This document shows, one piece after another, positions 26,686 through 36,026 of a stretch of DNA of 64,000 bases. The position numbers and the translations under genes are program-made. Where the stretch lies: assembly GCF_011694515.1 (NCBI RefSeq), contig NZ_CP050192.1, positions 4,782,527-4,846,526 of the forward strand, in the 5' to 3' direction. This stretch comes from Mycobacterium sp. DL592 (GTDB taxonomy: Bacteria; Actinomycetota; Actinomycetes; Mycobacteriales; Mycobacteriaceae). The notes beneath the pieces are model-generated. The model saw only the letters and a list, made by a program, of their open reading frames with translations, was not told the origin of the DNA and did no database searches. Positions within the stretch are counted from its first letter, which is position 1. Every line of letters starts with the position of its first letter.

Positions 26686-27891
26686 TCAGTGCGCGATGAC
26701 GGGTTCGGGCTCGTCGCTGACCGAACTGTCCAGCGGCGGCACCGGCGCCGTCCGGCCCCCTGGGCGCCGGGCGCTTGACCGCCGATACTCCCAGCGCCGC
26801 AAGGCATTTCGGCAGGGCGACTCCACCAGGGCATAGCTGACCGCAGCCATCGCGAACCCGAAGATCGTGGTGAGGACCAGCACGACGATCAGGTTTCCGT
26901 TGAACATGAACTTGCCGACCATCGGGAACACCATCACCAACGCGGCCAGGTGCCACACGAACAGCCCGTAGGACCAGCGGCCAAGCGTCACCATCACCGG
27001 GCTGCCCAAGATCGGGTGCGCGGTGTCGGGCCGGTCGAGCACCAGCGGCGCCAGCAGCGCCCACGCCACCACCGCCCCCAACGACGTGCGGATGACGAAC
27101 TGGCCCAGCGTCGCCGGGACCAGGTCTTCCGGCCCGGCCAGCGGCGAGGCGGACAACAGATAGGCCACCACGGCGATGCCCGTGATCGCCCAGCGATTAC
27201 GGGCCAGCTTGTGCGCCCAGCCCGGCGGGCTGACCGTCCACTCGGCCAGCAGCATGCCCGCGGCGAACCAGGAGGCATAGGCCGGTGGCCAGTTGAGGAA
27301 GTTGACGCCCTGCGGGGTGTGGATCGGCAGCAGTCCCCAGCCCAGGCTGGCCAGGGCCACCGCCGCGATCACCGGGATGCGGACCCGCACGGGCAGCCGG
27401 CGGGCCAGGAACGCCAGGATCGGCAGCGCCAGATAGAAGCTCACCTCGACCGACAGGCTCCACATCTGGGTGAGCCCGGCGGTCAGCGTCAGCGGCACGT
27501 ACACCTGGGTGAGCGTGAGGTTGGCCAGCCACACCGTGGGACTGGCGTGGTTGGCCTCCGGGAGCAGCGTGAGGATCACGATGACGGCGACCAGGTAGCC
27601 GGGCAGGATCCGCACCAGCCGGGATCGCAGGTAGTGCCCGGTGGGCGGGCGGTGGCGCATTCCGCGCGCGGCTGCCGCGTGGCCGCGCCACAGCAGGAAT
27701 CCGGACAGCGCGAAGAACACCGCGACCGCTAGGTCGAACCGGTGCAGCAGCCGGCCGAGCACCCCGCTGGAGGTTCCGGTCTGGAAGGCCACGTGCGTCA
27801 GCACCACCCCCATGGCGGCGCACGCACGCATCCCTTCGACCGCGGGCAGGAAGCTGCGGGTGCCCCCGACCTGCTCGGCCTCCGGTTTCAT
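26686..27891 (-). CDS. Acyltransferase-3 family integral membrane protein (Rv0228-like)
   Basis: 401 residues with about ten hydrophobic helices. The N-terminal signature LPAVEGMRACAAMGVVLTHV holds the family's R-x10-H pattern (Arg then His at the end of helix 1), followed by AVFFALSGFLLWRGH. Acyltransferase-3 proteins move O-acyl groups (acetyl, succinyl and longer) onto exported glycans or lipids. It is 153 bases upstream of the GT1 gene on the same strand and matches the position of Rv0228, divergent from the DUF3068 gene. Confidence 0.9.
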   Translation of the reverse strand: MKPEAEQVGGTRSFLPAVEGMRACAAMGVVLTHVAFQTGTSSGVLGRLLHRFDLAVAVFFALSGFLLWRGHAAAARGMRHRPPTGHYLRSRLVRILPGYLVAVIVILTLLPEANHASPTVWLANLTLTQVYVPLTLTAGLTQMWSLSVEVSFYLALPILAFLARRLPVRVRIPVIAAVALASLGWGLLPIHTPQGVNFLNWPPAYASWFAAGMLLAEWTVSPPGWAHKLARNRWAITGIAVVAYLLSASPLAGPEDLVPATLGQFVIRTSLGAVVAWALLAPLVLDRPDTAHPILGSPVMVTLGRWSYGLFVWHLAALVMVFPMVGKFMFNGNLIVVLVLTTIFGFAMAAVSYALVESPCRNALRRWEYRRSSARRPGGRTAPVPPLDSSVSDEPEPVIAH

Positions 27892-28056
27892 GTCTGCCAG
27901 TCTGCCGGTGCGGCTTACCCCGCGAAAGTGGGTACCCCTGCTTGCGGCGTGACCTCCTAATTAGCCGGTGCCTCGGCGTCTGCTGTTAGGGTCAGACCGG
28001 TTTGCCTCGCCGTGTAGGCGGTGCAGAACCCTACGGGAGAAGGAGGCCACGGCAGC

Positions 28057-29253
28057 GTGAATCGCGCGGGCATGTTGCGTATCGCGGCGTACGGCATCAT
28101 CGGGCTCGGAGCCGCCCTTCTGATTGCCGCCCTGCTGTTGTCGACCTACACCTCCGGCAAGATCAAGAAGATCCCGCTGAATATCGACAAGACGCTGGTC
28201 AGCAACGGCACTGCCACCGCACTGGATCCCGTGTCACTCTCCGGTGAGCGGTTCATCATCGACAAGAACGTTCCGCTGGTGTCCCAGCAGCAGATCACCG
28301 TCGAGTCGCCGGCCAACGCCGATGTGGTCACCTTCCAGGTCGGCACCACCGTGCGGCGCAGCGACAAGCAGCAGGACAACGGCCTGCTACTGGCGATGGT
28401 GGATACGGTCACCCTGAACCGCAGCACGGCCATGGCGGTGTCCGACGACACCCATCCTGGCGGTTCGGTGCAGAAGCCGCGGACCATCGAGGACACCAAG
28501 CCGCCGACCAACATCGCGCTGCCCCACGAGGGCCTGTCCTACCGGTTCCCGTTCAACACCGAGAAGAAGACGTACCCGTACTTCGACCCGATAGCCCAGA
28601 AGGCCTTCGACGCCAACTACGACGGCGAGGACGACGTCAACGGGCTCACGACATACCGGTTCACCCAGAACGTCGGCTATGACGCCGACGGCAAGCTGGT
28701 CGCCCCGATCAAGTACGCCTCGCTCTACGACAACGACGAGGAGGGCCAGGTGACCGCCCGGGCGTCGCTGTGGGGCCTGCCCGGCCCGCCGGACGAGCCG
28801 GTCACGATGACGCGCTACTACGCCGCGCAGCGCACCTTCTGGGTGGACCCGGTCTCGGGGACCATCGTCAAGGCCGAGGAGCACGCCAACCACTACTACT
28901 CGCGGGACCCGCTCAAGCCGGAGATGGCGCTGGCCGACTACAAGGTCACCTCGACCGAGCAGACCATCGAATCTCAGGTGGCCGCCGCCCGCGACGAGCG
29001 CGACCGGGTGGGACTGTGGTCGCGGGTGCTGCCCATCAGCTTCACCGCGGCCGGTCTGGTCGCGCTGGTCGGTGGCGCACTGCTGGGCTTGTTCAGCGTG
29101 CGCGCCGAGGCGGCCCTGATCGACCCCGGGCTGGACTCCGCTGATCACGGCTTCTTCGGCAAGGACGAGACGGGGCCGATGCCGGCCGCCGAGGCCGCCA
29201 CCGAGAAGCTGCCCGCCGCAAGACCCGATCTGGAGCCTCCGCCGGACCGGTGA
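28057..29253 (+). CDS. DUF3068 (PorA-like) membrane protein, Rv0227c-like
   Basis: 399 residues from the GTG at 28057 (AAGGAGG ten bases upstream); the in-frame GTG at 28021 lacks a site. One N-terminal helix (about 7-30) and one near the C-terminus (about 325-350) bracket a large extracytoplasmic beta-rich domain rich in Tyr, Thr and Asp. The family is restricted to mycolic-acid-containing actinobacteria and close relatives and named after a porin-related domain, but no activity is established that I know of. The ATG of the next gene is eight bases after its stop, so the two are co-transcribed and may form one envelope complex. Confidence 0.87.
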   Translation: MNRAGMLRIAAYGIIGLGAALLIAALLLSTYTSGKIKKIPLNIDKTLVSNGTATALDPVSLSGERFIIDKNVPLVSQQQITVESPANADVVTFQVGTTVRRSDKQQDNGLLLAMVDTVTLNRSTAMAVSDDTHPGGSVQKPRTIEDTKPPTNIALPHEGLSYRFPFNTEKKTYPYFDPIAQKAFDANYDGEDDVNGLTTYRFTQNVGYDADGKLVAPIKYASLYDNDEEGQVTARASLWGLPGPPDEPVTMTRYYAAQRTFWVDPVSGTIVKAEEHANHYYSRDPLKPEMALADYKVTSTEQTIESQVAAARDERDRVGLWSRVLPISFTAAGLVALVGGALLGLFSVRAEAALIDPGLDSADHGFFGKDETGPMPAAEAATEKLPAARPDLEPPPDR

Positions 29254-29260
29254 GGACCGC

Positions 29261-30970
29261 ATGACCCGGGCACACCGCCGGGCGCTCCGGTGGGTGGTGC
29301 CGGGATATGCCCTGATTCTGGCCGTCGCGGTGACGGCTCCCCTGCTCGCGCCCGGCTATCTGCTCCTGCGTGACGCGGTGTCCACCCCGCGCTCCTATCT
29401 CTCCGACGCCGCCCTCGGCCTGTCGCAGGCCGCGCCGCGCGCGCTGCCGCAGGACTTTCTGGTCGCCGTCGTGTCGGCGGTGATCGACGGCGGCGTGGTG
29501 GTGAAGGCGTTGCTGGTGGCCGGCGTGTTCCTGGCGGGGTGGGGTGCTGCCCGGCTCGCTGCCGAGGTGGTGCCGGAGGCGGGGCTGCCGGGCCGGTTGG
29601 TGGCGACGACGCTCGCGGTGTGGAACCCCTACGTCGCCGAGCGGCTGCTGCAGGGGCACTGGAGCCTGCTGGTCGGTTACGGCTGCCTGCCGTGGGTTGC
29701 GGCGTCGGTGATCCGGCTGCGCACCGGCGCCGACGGGCCCCGCTGGCCGGTCTGGGCCGCCGCGGTGTTCTGGATCGCGGTGGCGGGACTGACACCGACC
29801 GGGCTGATCCTGGCGGCGGTGGTGGCGGGGGTCTGCGTTGCCGTCGGCGGCAGCGGTGTGGCACGGCTGCGTTGCGCGGCCGGGATCGCCGCGGCGGCGA
29901 CGGTCGCGGCCTTGCCGTGGCTGACGGCGGCCGCGGTGGGCAACGCCTTGGGCACCTCGGCGTCGGAAGGGCTGGCCGCCTTCGCCGCCCGGGCCGAACC
30001 CGGGCTGGGGACGCTGGGCAGCCTGGCCGGGCTTGGCGGAATCTGGAACGCTGAGGCCGTACCGGCTTCGCGCACAACGCTTTTAGCGCTGCTGGCGACT
30101 GCTGCGCTCCTGGCGGTGGTGGCCGTCGGACTTCCAAGCGTGATCCGCCGTCCGGCGGCCGTGCCGTTGTTGATCCTGGCGGCGGTGAGTGTCGGCGGGC
30201 CCGCACTGATGGCGACCGGCCCGGGCTTGGCGGTGCTGCGCGCGGTGGTGGACACGGCCCCCGGCCTGGGGGTTCTGCGAGACGGGCAGAAGTGGGTGGC
30301 GCTGGCGATGCCCGGCTATGCGGTCGCCGGGGCAGGCGCGGTGGTCACGGCCCGGGCGTGGACGCGGCCCGGCATCGCGGCGGCGATTGCCATTGCCGCG
30401 CTGATCGCGGTGCTGCCCGATCTGGCCTGGGGCGTGGCAGGCAAGCTCACCCCGGTGCACTATCCGCGCGGGTGGAACGCGGTGGCCGGCATCGTCAATG
30501 CCGACCCCGGCGCCGTCGCGGTGTTGCCCGCCGACACGATGCGCCGGTTCGGCTGGGCCGGGCCGGCGCCGGTCCTCGACCCACTGCCGCGCTGGGTCCG
30601 CCCGGAGGTGCTGACCACCGGTGACCTCACCATCTCCGGACAGACGGTGCCAGGTGAGGGCGGCCGGGCCAGGGAGATCCAGCGGCTGCTGGTCGCCGGG
30701 GCAGGGCCGCAGGAGATCGCCGCGGCGGGTGTGCGCTGGGTGGTCGTCGAAGGCGGTACGGCCGGTGAGGTGGGCAGCGCGCAACGCACGCTCGACGCGC
30801 TGCCGGTGGCCTACCACGACGCCGACCTCACGCTGTACCGCGCCGGTGGAACCAGTCCGGTTGCCGCACATAGTGATCGGCTGACCATTATTGCGGTGCA
30901 CCTGGCCTGGCTGGCATTGCTGACGGCGAGTGCCGTGGCGATGGCGCTGGCCCGCGTCCGACGTACCTGA
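29261..30970 (+). CDS. Polytopic membrane protein, Rv0226c-like, possibly GT-C fold
   Basis: 569 residues, about eleven hydrophobic helices, Ala/Val/Gly-rich, ending in one more helix and a short basic tail. Between the last two helices is a soluble segment (about 395-525) beginning YPRGWNAVAGIV and containing GVRWVVVEGG. AftD in this window has the same order in its first soluble segment (IPDYWYQAADWL, then GISYVVVRND), so both may share a GT-C architecture. Family members are annotated only as conserved membrane proteins. Co-transcribed with the DUF3068 gene, it may be an envelope glycosyltransferase (inference). Confidence 0.8.
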   Translation: MTRAHRRALRWVVPGYALILAVAVTAPLLAPGYLLLRDAVSTPRSYLSDAALGLSQAAPRALPQDFLVAVVSAVIDGGVVVKALLVAGVFLAGWGAARLAAEVVPEAGLPGRLVATTLAVWNPYVAERLLQGHWSLLVGYGCLPWVAASVIRLRTGADGPRWPVWAAAVFWIAVAGLTPTGLILAAVVAGVCVAVGGSGVARLRCAAGIAAAATVAALPWLTAAAVGNALGTSASEGLAAFAARAEPGLGTLGSLAGLGGIWNAEAVPASRTTLLALLATAALLAVVAVGLPSVIRRPAAVPLLILAAVSVGGPALMATGPGLAVLRAVVDTAPGLGVLRDGQKWVALAMPGYAVAGAGAVVTARAWTRPGIAAAIAIAALIAVLPDLAWGVAGKLTPVHYPRGWNAVAGIVNADPGAVAVLPADTMRRFGWAGPAPVLDPLPRWVRPEVLTTGDLTISGQTVPGEGGRAREIQRLLVAGAGPQEIAAAGVRWVVVEGGTAGEVGSAQRTLDALPVAYHDADLTLYRAGGTSPVAAHSDRLTIIAVHLAWLALLTASAVAMALARVRRT

Positions 30971-30980
30971 CCGGGCGGGC

Positions 30981-31445
30981 TCAGGCCTGCTTGGGGAGCA
31001 GCGGCTTGAGTTGGTCGAGGATGTGGGAGATCAGCTCGTCCTGCTTGGTGAGGTGGTCCTGGATCATCGAGGCCTCCTTCAGCACGGCCTCGGCGTCCTT
31101 GTAGGTTTCGTCGGCTCGCGTGTCGGCCGCCTTGGCCTGGATGTTCTGGCCGACGATGATGATCGGCAACAGAACCAGTTGCAGGAAACTGCTCGAGAGC
31201 CACACCACGATGAAGTACGTGCCCTGTTTGATCGCATCCGGGAGCGCGAACAGCGCCAGCACCGTGAAAAGGTATGCGGTCCACATCGTTCCGACGATCA
31301 CGGTGATCTTCAGGCCGAACTTGGCATTGAATCGGACGAACCAGTTGTCGTGCTTGACACCGCGGATCTCGGCGGCGGTCAACGGCTTCTTGGCGCTCAG
31401 CTCCGCGGCGCGGGGGTGGCGGACGTAGTCATAGATACTCGGCAT
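30981..31445 (-). CDS. Small membrane protein, DUF1003-like
   Basis: 154 residues. Two hydrophobic helices (about 50-70 and 82-102) carry the pattern WLSSSFLQLVLLPIIIVGQN near the end of the second, reminiscent of DUF1003. They are followed by a charged helical C-terminus likely to be coiled (DETYKDAEAVLKEASMIQD). No catalytic motif. It faces the end of the Rv0226c-like gene with only 10 bases between stops. Function unknown; family name tentative. Confidence 0.72.
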   Translation of the reverse strand: MPSIYDYVRHPRAAELSAKKPLTAAEIRGVKHDNWFVRFNAKFGLKITVIVGTMWTAYLFTVLALFALPDAIKQGTYFIVVWLSSSFLQLVLLPIIIVGQNIQAKAADTRADETYKDAEAVLKEASMIQDHLTKQDELISHILDQLKPLLPKQA

Positions 31446-31482
31446 CCGCGGATCATCACACGGCGATCCCGTGAATCAGCTG

Positions 31483-31872
31483 TCAATCTTCTGCGCGGGG
31501 TCCGTAACGCTCGCGGTAGGACTCGTGGATGTGCGCGTCGCGCTTGCGGGCCAATTCGTCGATCAGCGCCGGATCGATGTTGTGCTGGCGCAGCCGGTAG
31601 GTGCGCCAGATCTTGTCCAGCGCGTGCGCGAAGTACAGGAACGGCAGGAACAGCAGCGACGACATGGCCAGGTGCATGGGCGTCGTCGTCGGGACGAGCC
31701 ACAGCGGCGAGACGAGGATCAGACCGGGAATCGCCACCCGGACCAGTGTTCGCAACCGGGCGCCCTTGCCGGTGAGGTCGTTTCGCACCCAGTCACGCAT
31801 CGAGGCGGGTAGCGGCTTGCCGTAGCAGTAGGCGATGTACTGAAGCGGGTTGGGACGTGCGTTGTCGGTCAT
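31483..31872 (-). CDS. DUF5313 membrane protein
   Basis: 129 residues. The N-terminal block NPLQYIAYCYGKPLPASMRD is typical of the mycobacterial DUF5313 family. Two hydrophobic helices (about 45-62 and 66-86) and a basic C-terminus follow. It ends 37 bases before the DUF1003-like gene and starts seven bases after the GT4 gene, so the three may be one transcript. Function unknown. Confidence 0.82.
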   Translation of the reverse strand: MTDNARPNPLQYIAYCYGKPLPASMRDWVRNDLTGKGARLRTLVRVAIPGLILVSPLWLVPTTTPMHLAMSSLLFLPFLYFAHALDKIWRTYRLRQHNIDPALIDELARKRDAHIHESYRERYGPRAED

Positions 31873-31878
31873 GGCTTC

Positions 31879-33036
31879 CTAGATCACACCGCTGACGCGG
31901 GTTCCGGAGTGCACGGACTCCAATACATTTCGCATGGCAGCCGCACTCTGCTGCCACGAGAACTCCCGGCTTCGGGCCATCGCCTTGGCGCCGAGTTCGT
32001 CGCGAAGAACCTGGTCGCTCAGCAGCCGCTCGAGCCCGTCGACCAGTTCGTCGGCGTTGTCGACCAGCACGCCGGTCACCCCGTCGATCACCGAGTCGGT
32101 CAGGCCGCCGGAGGATCGGTAACCGATCGTCGGCACCCCGTGCTGGGCCGCCTCGATGACGGCCAGACCCCAGCCCTCTTTGCGCGACGGCAGCACATGC
32201 ACCCAGGAGCGTTGCACGACAGCGTGTTTGGCGACATCGTCGACGTGCCCGTGAAAGGTGACCGCGTCGGTGATGCCCAGCACCTCTGCCCGCTCGACGA
32301 GACGGTCGTGCCACCAGCCGCCGCCGACGATATCCAGATGCACGCCGTCGACCCGCGACCGCAGCCGGGCCACCGCGTCGAGCGCGTCCTCGATCTGCTT
32401 GTGCGGCACCAGCCGAGACAACACGACCACCCGCGGGGTAGGCGACCGGTCGGCGGTCAACGTGTCGGCGGGCGCCTCGTCCAGCCCGTTGCGCACCACG
32501 GCGATCCGGCTGGCGTCGACGCCGAGGTCGGCCAGGTCGCGTGCCGAGGGCAGCGACACCGTCACGTACTGGTTGCGCCGGTGCATCCGCGGCGACAACC
32601 ACGACTCGACGAGCCACCCGAGGCGTCCCATCACCGGGCCCGCGACCGGCCACTGCTCACGGTGGCAGTGGTGGACCAGGACCGCCACCCGCCGGCCGAA
32701 CGCCAGGCGGGCCAGAAACGGCACCCCGTTCTGGGTGTCCAGGACGACGTCGGGACGGACCCGGCGCAGCGGTCCCAGTCCGATACGGGCCAGCACCATC
32801 GCCAGCCCGGCCCAGATGTAGACGGTGTACGGGCCGCCGCCGCGGCTGACGCGCACCCCTTCAACGACCTCGCGGCGCGGCGCCCCGGGATAGCGGGCCG
32901 TGCGCAGCGTCACTTCGACGCCCGATTGCGCCAGCAGGGTGCCGATGCGCTGCACGTAGGTCTCGCTGCCGCCGCCCTGCGGGTGGCCGGTATCACGCCA
33001 GCACAGAACCAGCACGGAGCGGACGGGAGCGGACAT
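31879..33036 (-). CDS. GT4 family glycosyltransferase (Rv0225-like)
   Basis: 385 residues from the ATG at 33036, GT-B fold. The N-terminal GHPQGGGSETYVQRIG loop and the C-terminal donor-site motif SRKEGWGLAVIEAAQHGVPT (E-x7-E retaining pattern) define GT4. A -10-like TAGGCT seven bases before the ATG suggests a leaderless message. Expected to transfer a nucleotide-activated hexose onto a lipid or glycan intermediate in the cytoplasm. Divergent from the methyltransferase, as Rv0225 is from Rv0224c. Substrates not known to me. Confidence 0.88.
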   Translation of the reverse strand: MSAPVRSVLVLCWRDTGHPQGGGSETYVQRIGTLLAQSGVEVTLRTARYPGAPRREVVEGVRVSRGGGPYTVYIWAGLAMVLARIGLGPLRRVRPDVVLDTQNGVPFLARLAFGRRVAVLVHHCHREQWPVAGPVMGRLGWLVESWLSPRMHRRNQYVTVSLPSARDLADLGVDASRIAVVRNGLDEAPADTLTADRSPTPRVVVLSRLVPHKQIEDALDAVARLRSRVDGVHLDIVGGGWWHDRLVERAEVLGITDAVTFHGHVDDVAKHAVVQRSWVHVLPSRKEGWGLAVIEAAQHGVPTIGYRSSGGLTDSVIDGVTGVLVDNADELVDGLERLLSDQVLRDELGAKAMARSREFSWQQSAAAMRNVLESVHSGTRVSGVI

Positions 33037-33192
33037 CGAGACCAGCCTAGTCGGCCGACGATGCGGGCCCCCAAGGCCCGAGGAGGAGGGCGACAGTACC
33101 CGCCTAGACGGCCGATCGAGTTTCACTTTTTGCCGCTCTCCACTCGAACTTTTCCTGCGAAAGGTGAATCTGGAGCTGGCTAGGGTGAACCG

Positions 33193-33972
33193 ATGCCCGT
33201 CACCGACCTGTTCGCCAGGCGTGCGACGCTGGCCCGGTCGGTACGCCTGCTGTCGCAGTTCCGCTACGAACAGCTCGACCCGGACCGCTTCTACGGCGCG
33301 CTGGCCGCCGATACCGCGGCCATGGTCACCGACCTGTGGCGAGCCGGCGGCGCCGGCGGATCCGCCGGGCGCACCGTGGTCGACGTGGGCGGTGGGCCCG
33401 GCTACTTCGCGTCGGCGTTCTGTGCTGCGGGCTGGGATTACGTCGGCGTCGAACCGGATCCCTCGGAGATGCATGCCGCCGAGCACGTCCGCGGCAGCAG
33501 CCCGGGATCGTTCGTGCGTGCTTCCGGGATGGCGCTGCCGTTCGCCGACGACAGCGTCGACGTCTGCCTGTCCTCCAACGTCGCCGAGCATGTCGCGCAG
33601 CCCTGGCAGCTTGGCGCGGAGATGCTGCGGATCACCCGGCCCGGCGGCCTGGCGATCCTGTCCTACACCGTGTGGCTGGGGCCGTTCGGCGGCCACGAGA
33701 TGGGGCTGACGCACTATCTCGGGGGTGCGCGCGCGGCGGCCCGCTACACCCGCAAGCACGGACATCCGCCCAAGAACAACTACGGCTCGTCGCTGTTCGC
33801 GGTGTCGGCGGCCGACGGCCTGCGGTGGGCGGCCGGCACCGGCGCACTGGTGGCGGCATTCCCGCGTTACCACCCGCGATGGGCGTGGGGACTGACCTCT
33901 GTTCCGGGTGTGCGGGAGTTCCTGGTGAGCAATCTGGTGCTCGTGCTGCGACCGCCGAAAGCCCCGGAATGA
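33193..33972 (+). CDS. Class I SAM-dependent methyltransferase (Rv0224c-like)
   Basis: 259 residues. Motif I VVDVGGGPGYFASAF binds SAM; the acidic loop VEPDPSEMHAAEH and the post-II strand SVDVCLSSNVAEHVAQPW complete a methyltransferase-11-like core. A -10-like TAGGGT lies six bases before the ATG, consistent with leaderless translation. Divergent partner of the GT4 gene, so methylation of the same glycolipid is plausible. The stop codon lies inside the KstR-like box of the next gene. Confidence 0.87.
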   Translation: MPVTDLFARRATLARSVRLLSQFRYEQLDPDRFYGALAADTAAMVTDLWRAGGAGGSAGRTVVDVGGGPGYFASAFCAAGWDYVGVEPDPSEMHAAEHVRGSSPGSFVRASGMALPFADDSVDVCLSSNVAEHVAQPWQLGAEMLRITRPGGLAILSYTVWLGPFGGHEMGLTHYLGGARAAARYTRKHGHPPKNNYGSSLFAVSAADGLRWAAGTGALVAAFPRYHPRWAWGLTSVPGVREFLVSNLVLVLRPPKAPE

Positions 33973-33982
33973 ACAGGTTCTA
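33969..33982. promoter_or_regulatory. KstR-like box upstream of the aldehyde dehydrogenase
   Basis: ATGAACAGGTTCTA fits the KstR consensus T-n2-AAC-n2-GTT-n2-A except for the first base. It is 31 bases before the ALDH start. Rv0223c is, as I recall, a KstR-regulon member in M. tuberculosis, which supports the call. Confidence 0.6.
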
Positions 33983-34013
33983 GTTTTTGTCTTCAGTCGG
34001 TACTGTGACGGGT

Positions 34014-35486
34014 ATGACACAGAGCACCGCGTTCAAGACCGAATGGGACAAGCTATTCATCGGCGGCAAGTGGACCGAGCCGGCCTCTGCTGAGGTCATC
34101 GAAGTGCACTCCCCGGCGACCGGCGAATTGGTCGGCAAGGTGCCGCTGGCGGTGGCGGCTGACGTCGACGCCGCTTGCGCCGCCGCCCGCAAGGCCTTCG
34201 ACGAAGGTCCCTGGCCGCATATGTCGCCCACCGAGCGCGGCGAGATCCTCACCCGCGCCGTCAAGATCCTCGAAGAGCGCGCCGAGGAGTTCAAGTATCT
34301 GCTGGCCGCCGAGACCGGGCAGCCGCCGACGATCGTCGACATGATGCAGTACGGCGCGGCGATGTCGTCGTTCCAGTACTTCGCCGGCGCCGCCGACAAG
34401 TTCACCTGGCGCGACTTCCGCGACGGGGTGTACGGCACCACGATGGTGCTGCGCGAGCCGATCGGTGTGGTCGCCGCCGTCACCGCGTGGAACGTGCCGT
34501 TCTTCCTGGCCGCCAACAAGCTCGGCCCGGCGCTGCTGGCCGGTTGTACGGTCGTCGTCAAGCCTGCCGCCGAGACCCCGCTGTCGCTGTTCGCGATGGC
34601 CGACGTCTTCGCCGAGGCCGGGCTGCCCGAGGGTGTGCTCTCGGTGGTTCCGGGCGGGCCGGACACCGGTCGGGCGCTGACCGCCAACCCTGAGATCGAC
34701 AAGTTCACGTTCACCGGCTCCAGCGCCGTCGGCAAGGAGATCGCCAAGATCGCCGCCGAGAAGCTCAAGCCGTGCACGCTCGAACTGGGTGGCAAGTCGG
34801 CGGCCATCATCCTCGAGGACGCCGATCTCGATTCGACGCTGCCGATGCTGGTGTTCTCGGGACTGATGAACTGCGGCCAGGCCTGTGTCGGCCAGACCCG
34901 CATCCTGGCACCGCGGTCACGCTACGACGAGGTCGTCGAAAAGCTCTCGGCTGCCGTCGCCGCGATGCCGATCGGCCTGCCCGACGACGCCGCCGCGATG
35001 ATCGGCCCGCTGATCAGCGAGCGGCAGCGTGAGCGCGTCGAGGGCTACATCAAGAAGGGTGTCGAGGAGGGCGCGCGGATCGTCACCGGCGGCGCCCGTC
35101 CCGAGGGTCTGGACGGCGGCTGGTTCGTACAGCCGACGGTCTTCGCCGACGTGGACAACTCGATGACCATCGCGCAGGAGGAGATCTTCGGTCCGGTCCT
35201 GTCGGTGATCCCGTACGACACCGAAGAAGATGCCGTACGGATCGCCAACGACTCCGTCTACGGACTGGCCGGCTCGGTGTACACCACCGACAACGACAAG
35301 GCCATGAAGATCGCCGCGCAGATCCGCACCGGGACCTACGCGGTCAACATGTACGCCTTCGATCCGGGTGCACCGTTCGGCGGTTACAAGAACTCGGGCA
35401 TTGGCCGGGAGAACGGCCCCGAGGGCATCGAGCAGTACACGCAGGCCAAGAGCGTGCTGCTGCCCTTCGGCTACAAGCCGGAGTAA
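34014..35486 (+). CDS. NAD(P)-dependent aldehyde dehydrogenase (Rv0223c-like)
   Basis: 490 residues. Full ALDH architecture: substrate loop VTAWNVPFFLAANKLGPALL, coenzyme motif FTGSSAVGKEIA, catalytic Glu in LELGGKSA and nucleophilic Cys291 in NCGQACVGQ. It oxidises an aldehyde to the acid. Start at the ATG at 34014. The KstR-like box upstream suggests derepression during sterol catabolism, so a sterol-derived aldehyde is possible. Ends in a strong hairpin. Confidence 0.93.
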   Translation: MTQSTAFKTEWDKLFIGGKWTEPASAEVIEVHSPATGELVGKVPLAVAADVDAACAAARKAFDEGPWPHMSPTERGEILTRAVKILEERAEEFKYLLAAETGQPPTIVDMMQYGAAMSSFQYFAGAADKFTWRDFRDGVYGTTMVLREPIGVVAAVTAWNVPFFLAANKLGPALLAGCTVVVKPAAETPLSLFAMADVFAEAGLPEGVLSVVPGGPDTGRALTANPEIDKFTFTGSSAVGKEIAKIAAEKLKPCTLELGGKSAAIILEDADLDSTLPMLVFSGLMNCGQACVGQTRILAPRSRYDEVVEKLSAAVAAMPIGLPDDAAAMIGPLISERQRERVEGYIKKGVEEGARIVTGGARPEGLDGGWFVQPTVFADVDNSMTIAQEEIFGPVLSVIPYDTEEDAVRIANDSVYGLAGSVYTTDNDKAMKIAAQIRTGTYAVNMYAFDPGAPFGGYKNSGIGRENGPEGIEQYTQAKSVLLPFGYKPE

Positions 35487-35499
35487 ACGCGGTAAACGG

Positions 35500-35535
35500 A
35501 AAGGCCCCCGACACGTCATGCGCGCGGGGGCCTTT
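35500..35535 (+). terminator. Intrinsic terminator after the aldehyde dehydrogenase
   Basis: An 11-bp perfect stem AAAGGCCCCCG/CGGGGGCCTTT (35500-35510 with 35525-35535) has a 14-base loop and is followed by CGTTTTG. It lies between convergent genes and may also end the minus-strand MaoC transcript. Confidence 0.85.
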
Positions 35536-35546
35536 TCGTTTTGCGG

Positions 35547-36005
35547 CTAGAACAAGGCGCGCACGATCATCTCGGCCACGGCGGCAGGCTTGTCGACTCC
35601 GTCGATCTCGATGGTGTGCTTCACCGTCAGGTTGACCGTGCTGTCGTCGACCTTGTCGGCGCCGGCCAGCTCCGAGCGCACCCGCACCCGGCTGTCGACG
35701 GGCACGGCGGCCACGAAGCGCACTTTGTTGAGCCCGTAGTTGATGGCCATCTTGGCGTTCTCGACGCGGAAGTTGTCCTTGGACAGCGCGGGGATCAGCG
35801 ACAGCGTGAGGAATCCGTGGGCGATCGGTGTCCCGTACGGACTTTCGGTCTTGGCTCGTTCGACGTCGACGTGGATCCACTGATGGTCGCCGGTGACGTC
35901 GGCGAAGTCGTTGATGCGCTTCTGGTCGATCTGGAGCCAGTCGCTGACGCCGAGTTCCTGGCCGACCAGTGATTGGGCATCGTCGATAGACGTGATCAGC
36001 TTCAT
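35547..36005 (-). CDS. MaoC-like (R)-specific enoyl-CoA hydratase
   Basis: 152 residues, one hotdog domain, with the hydratase signature FADVTGDHQWIHVD (Asp and His) and a following GTPIAHGFLTLSLIP. It hydrates enoyl-CoA to the (R)-3-hydroxyacyl-CoA. The start is ATG 36005 or ATG 36014; neither has ideal spacing. It lies 21 bases after the FadE5-like dehydrogenase on the same strand, so oxidation and hydration would be encoded together. Confidence 0.9.
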   Translation of the reverse strand: MKLITSIDDAQSLVGQELGVSDWLQIDQKRINDFADVTGDHQWIHVDVERAKTESPYGTPIAHGFLTLSLIPALSKDNFRVENAKMAINYGLNKVRFVAAVPVDSRVRVRSELAGADKVDDSTVNLTVKHTIEIDGVDKPAAVAEMIVRALF

Positions 36006-36026
36006 GCGCTCCATCTTGACCGACGC

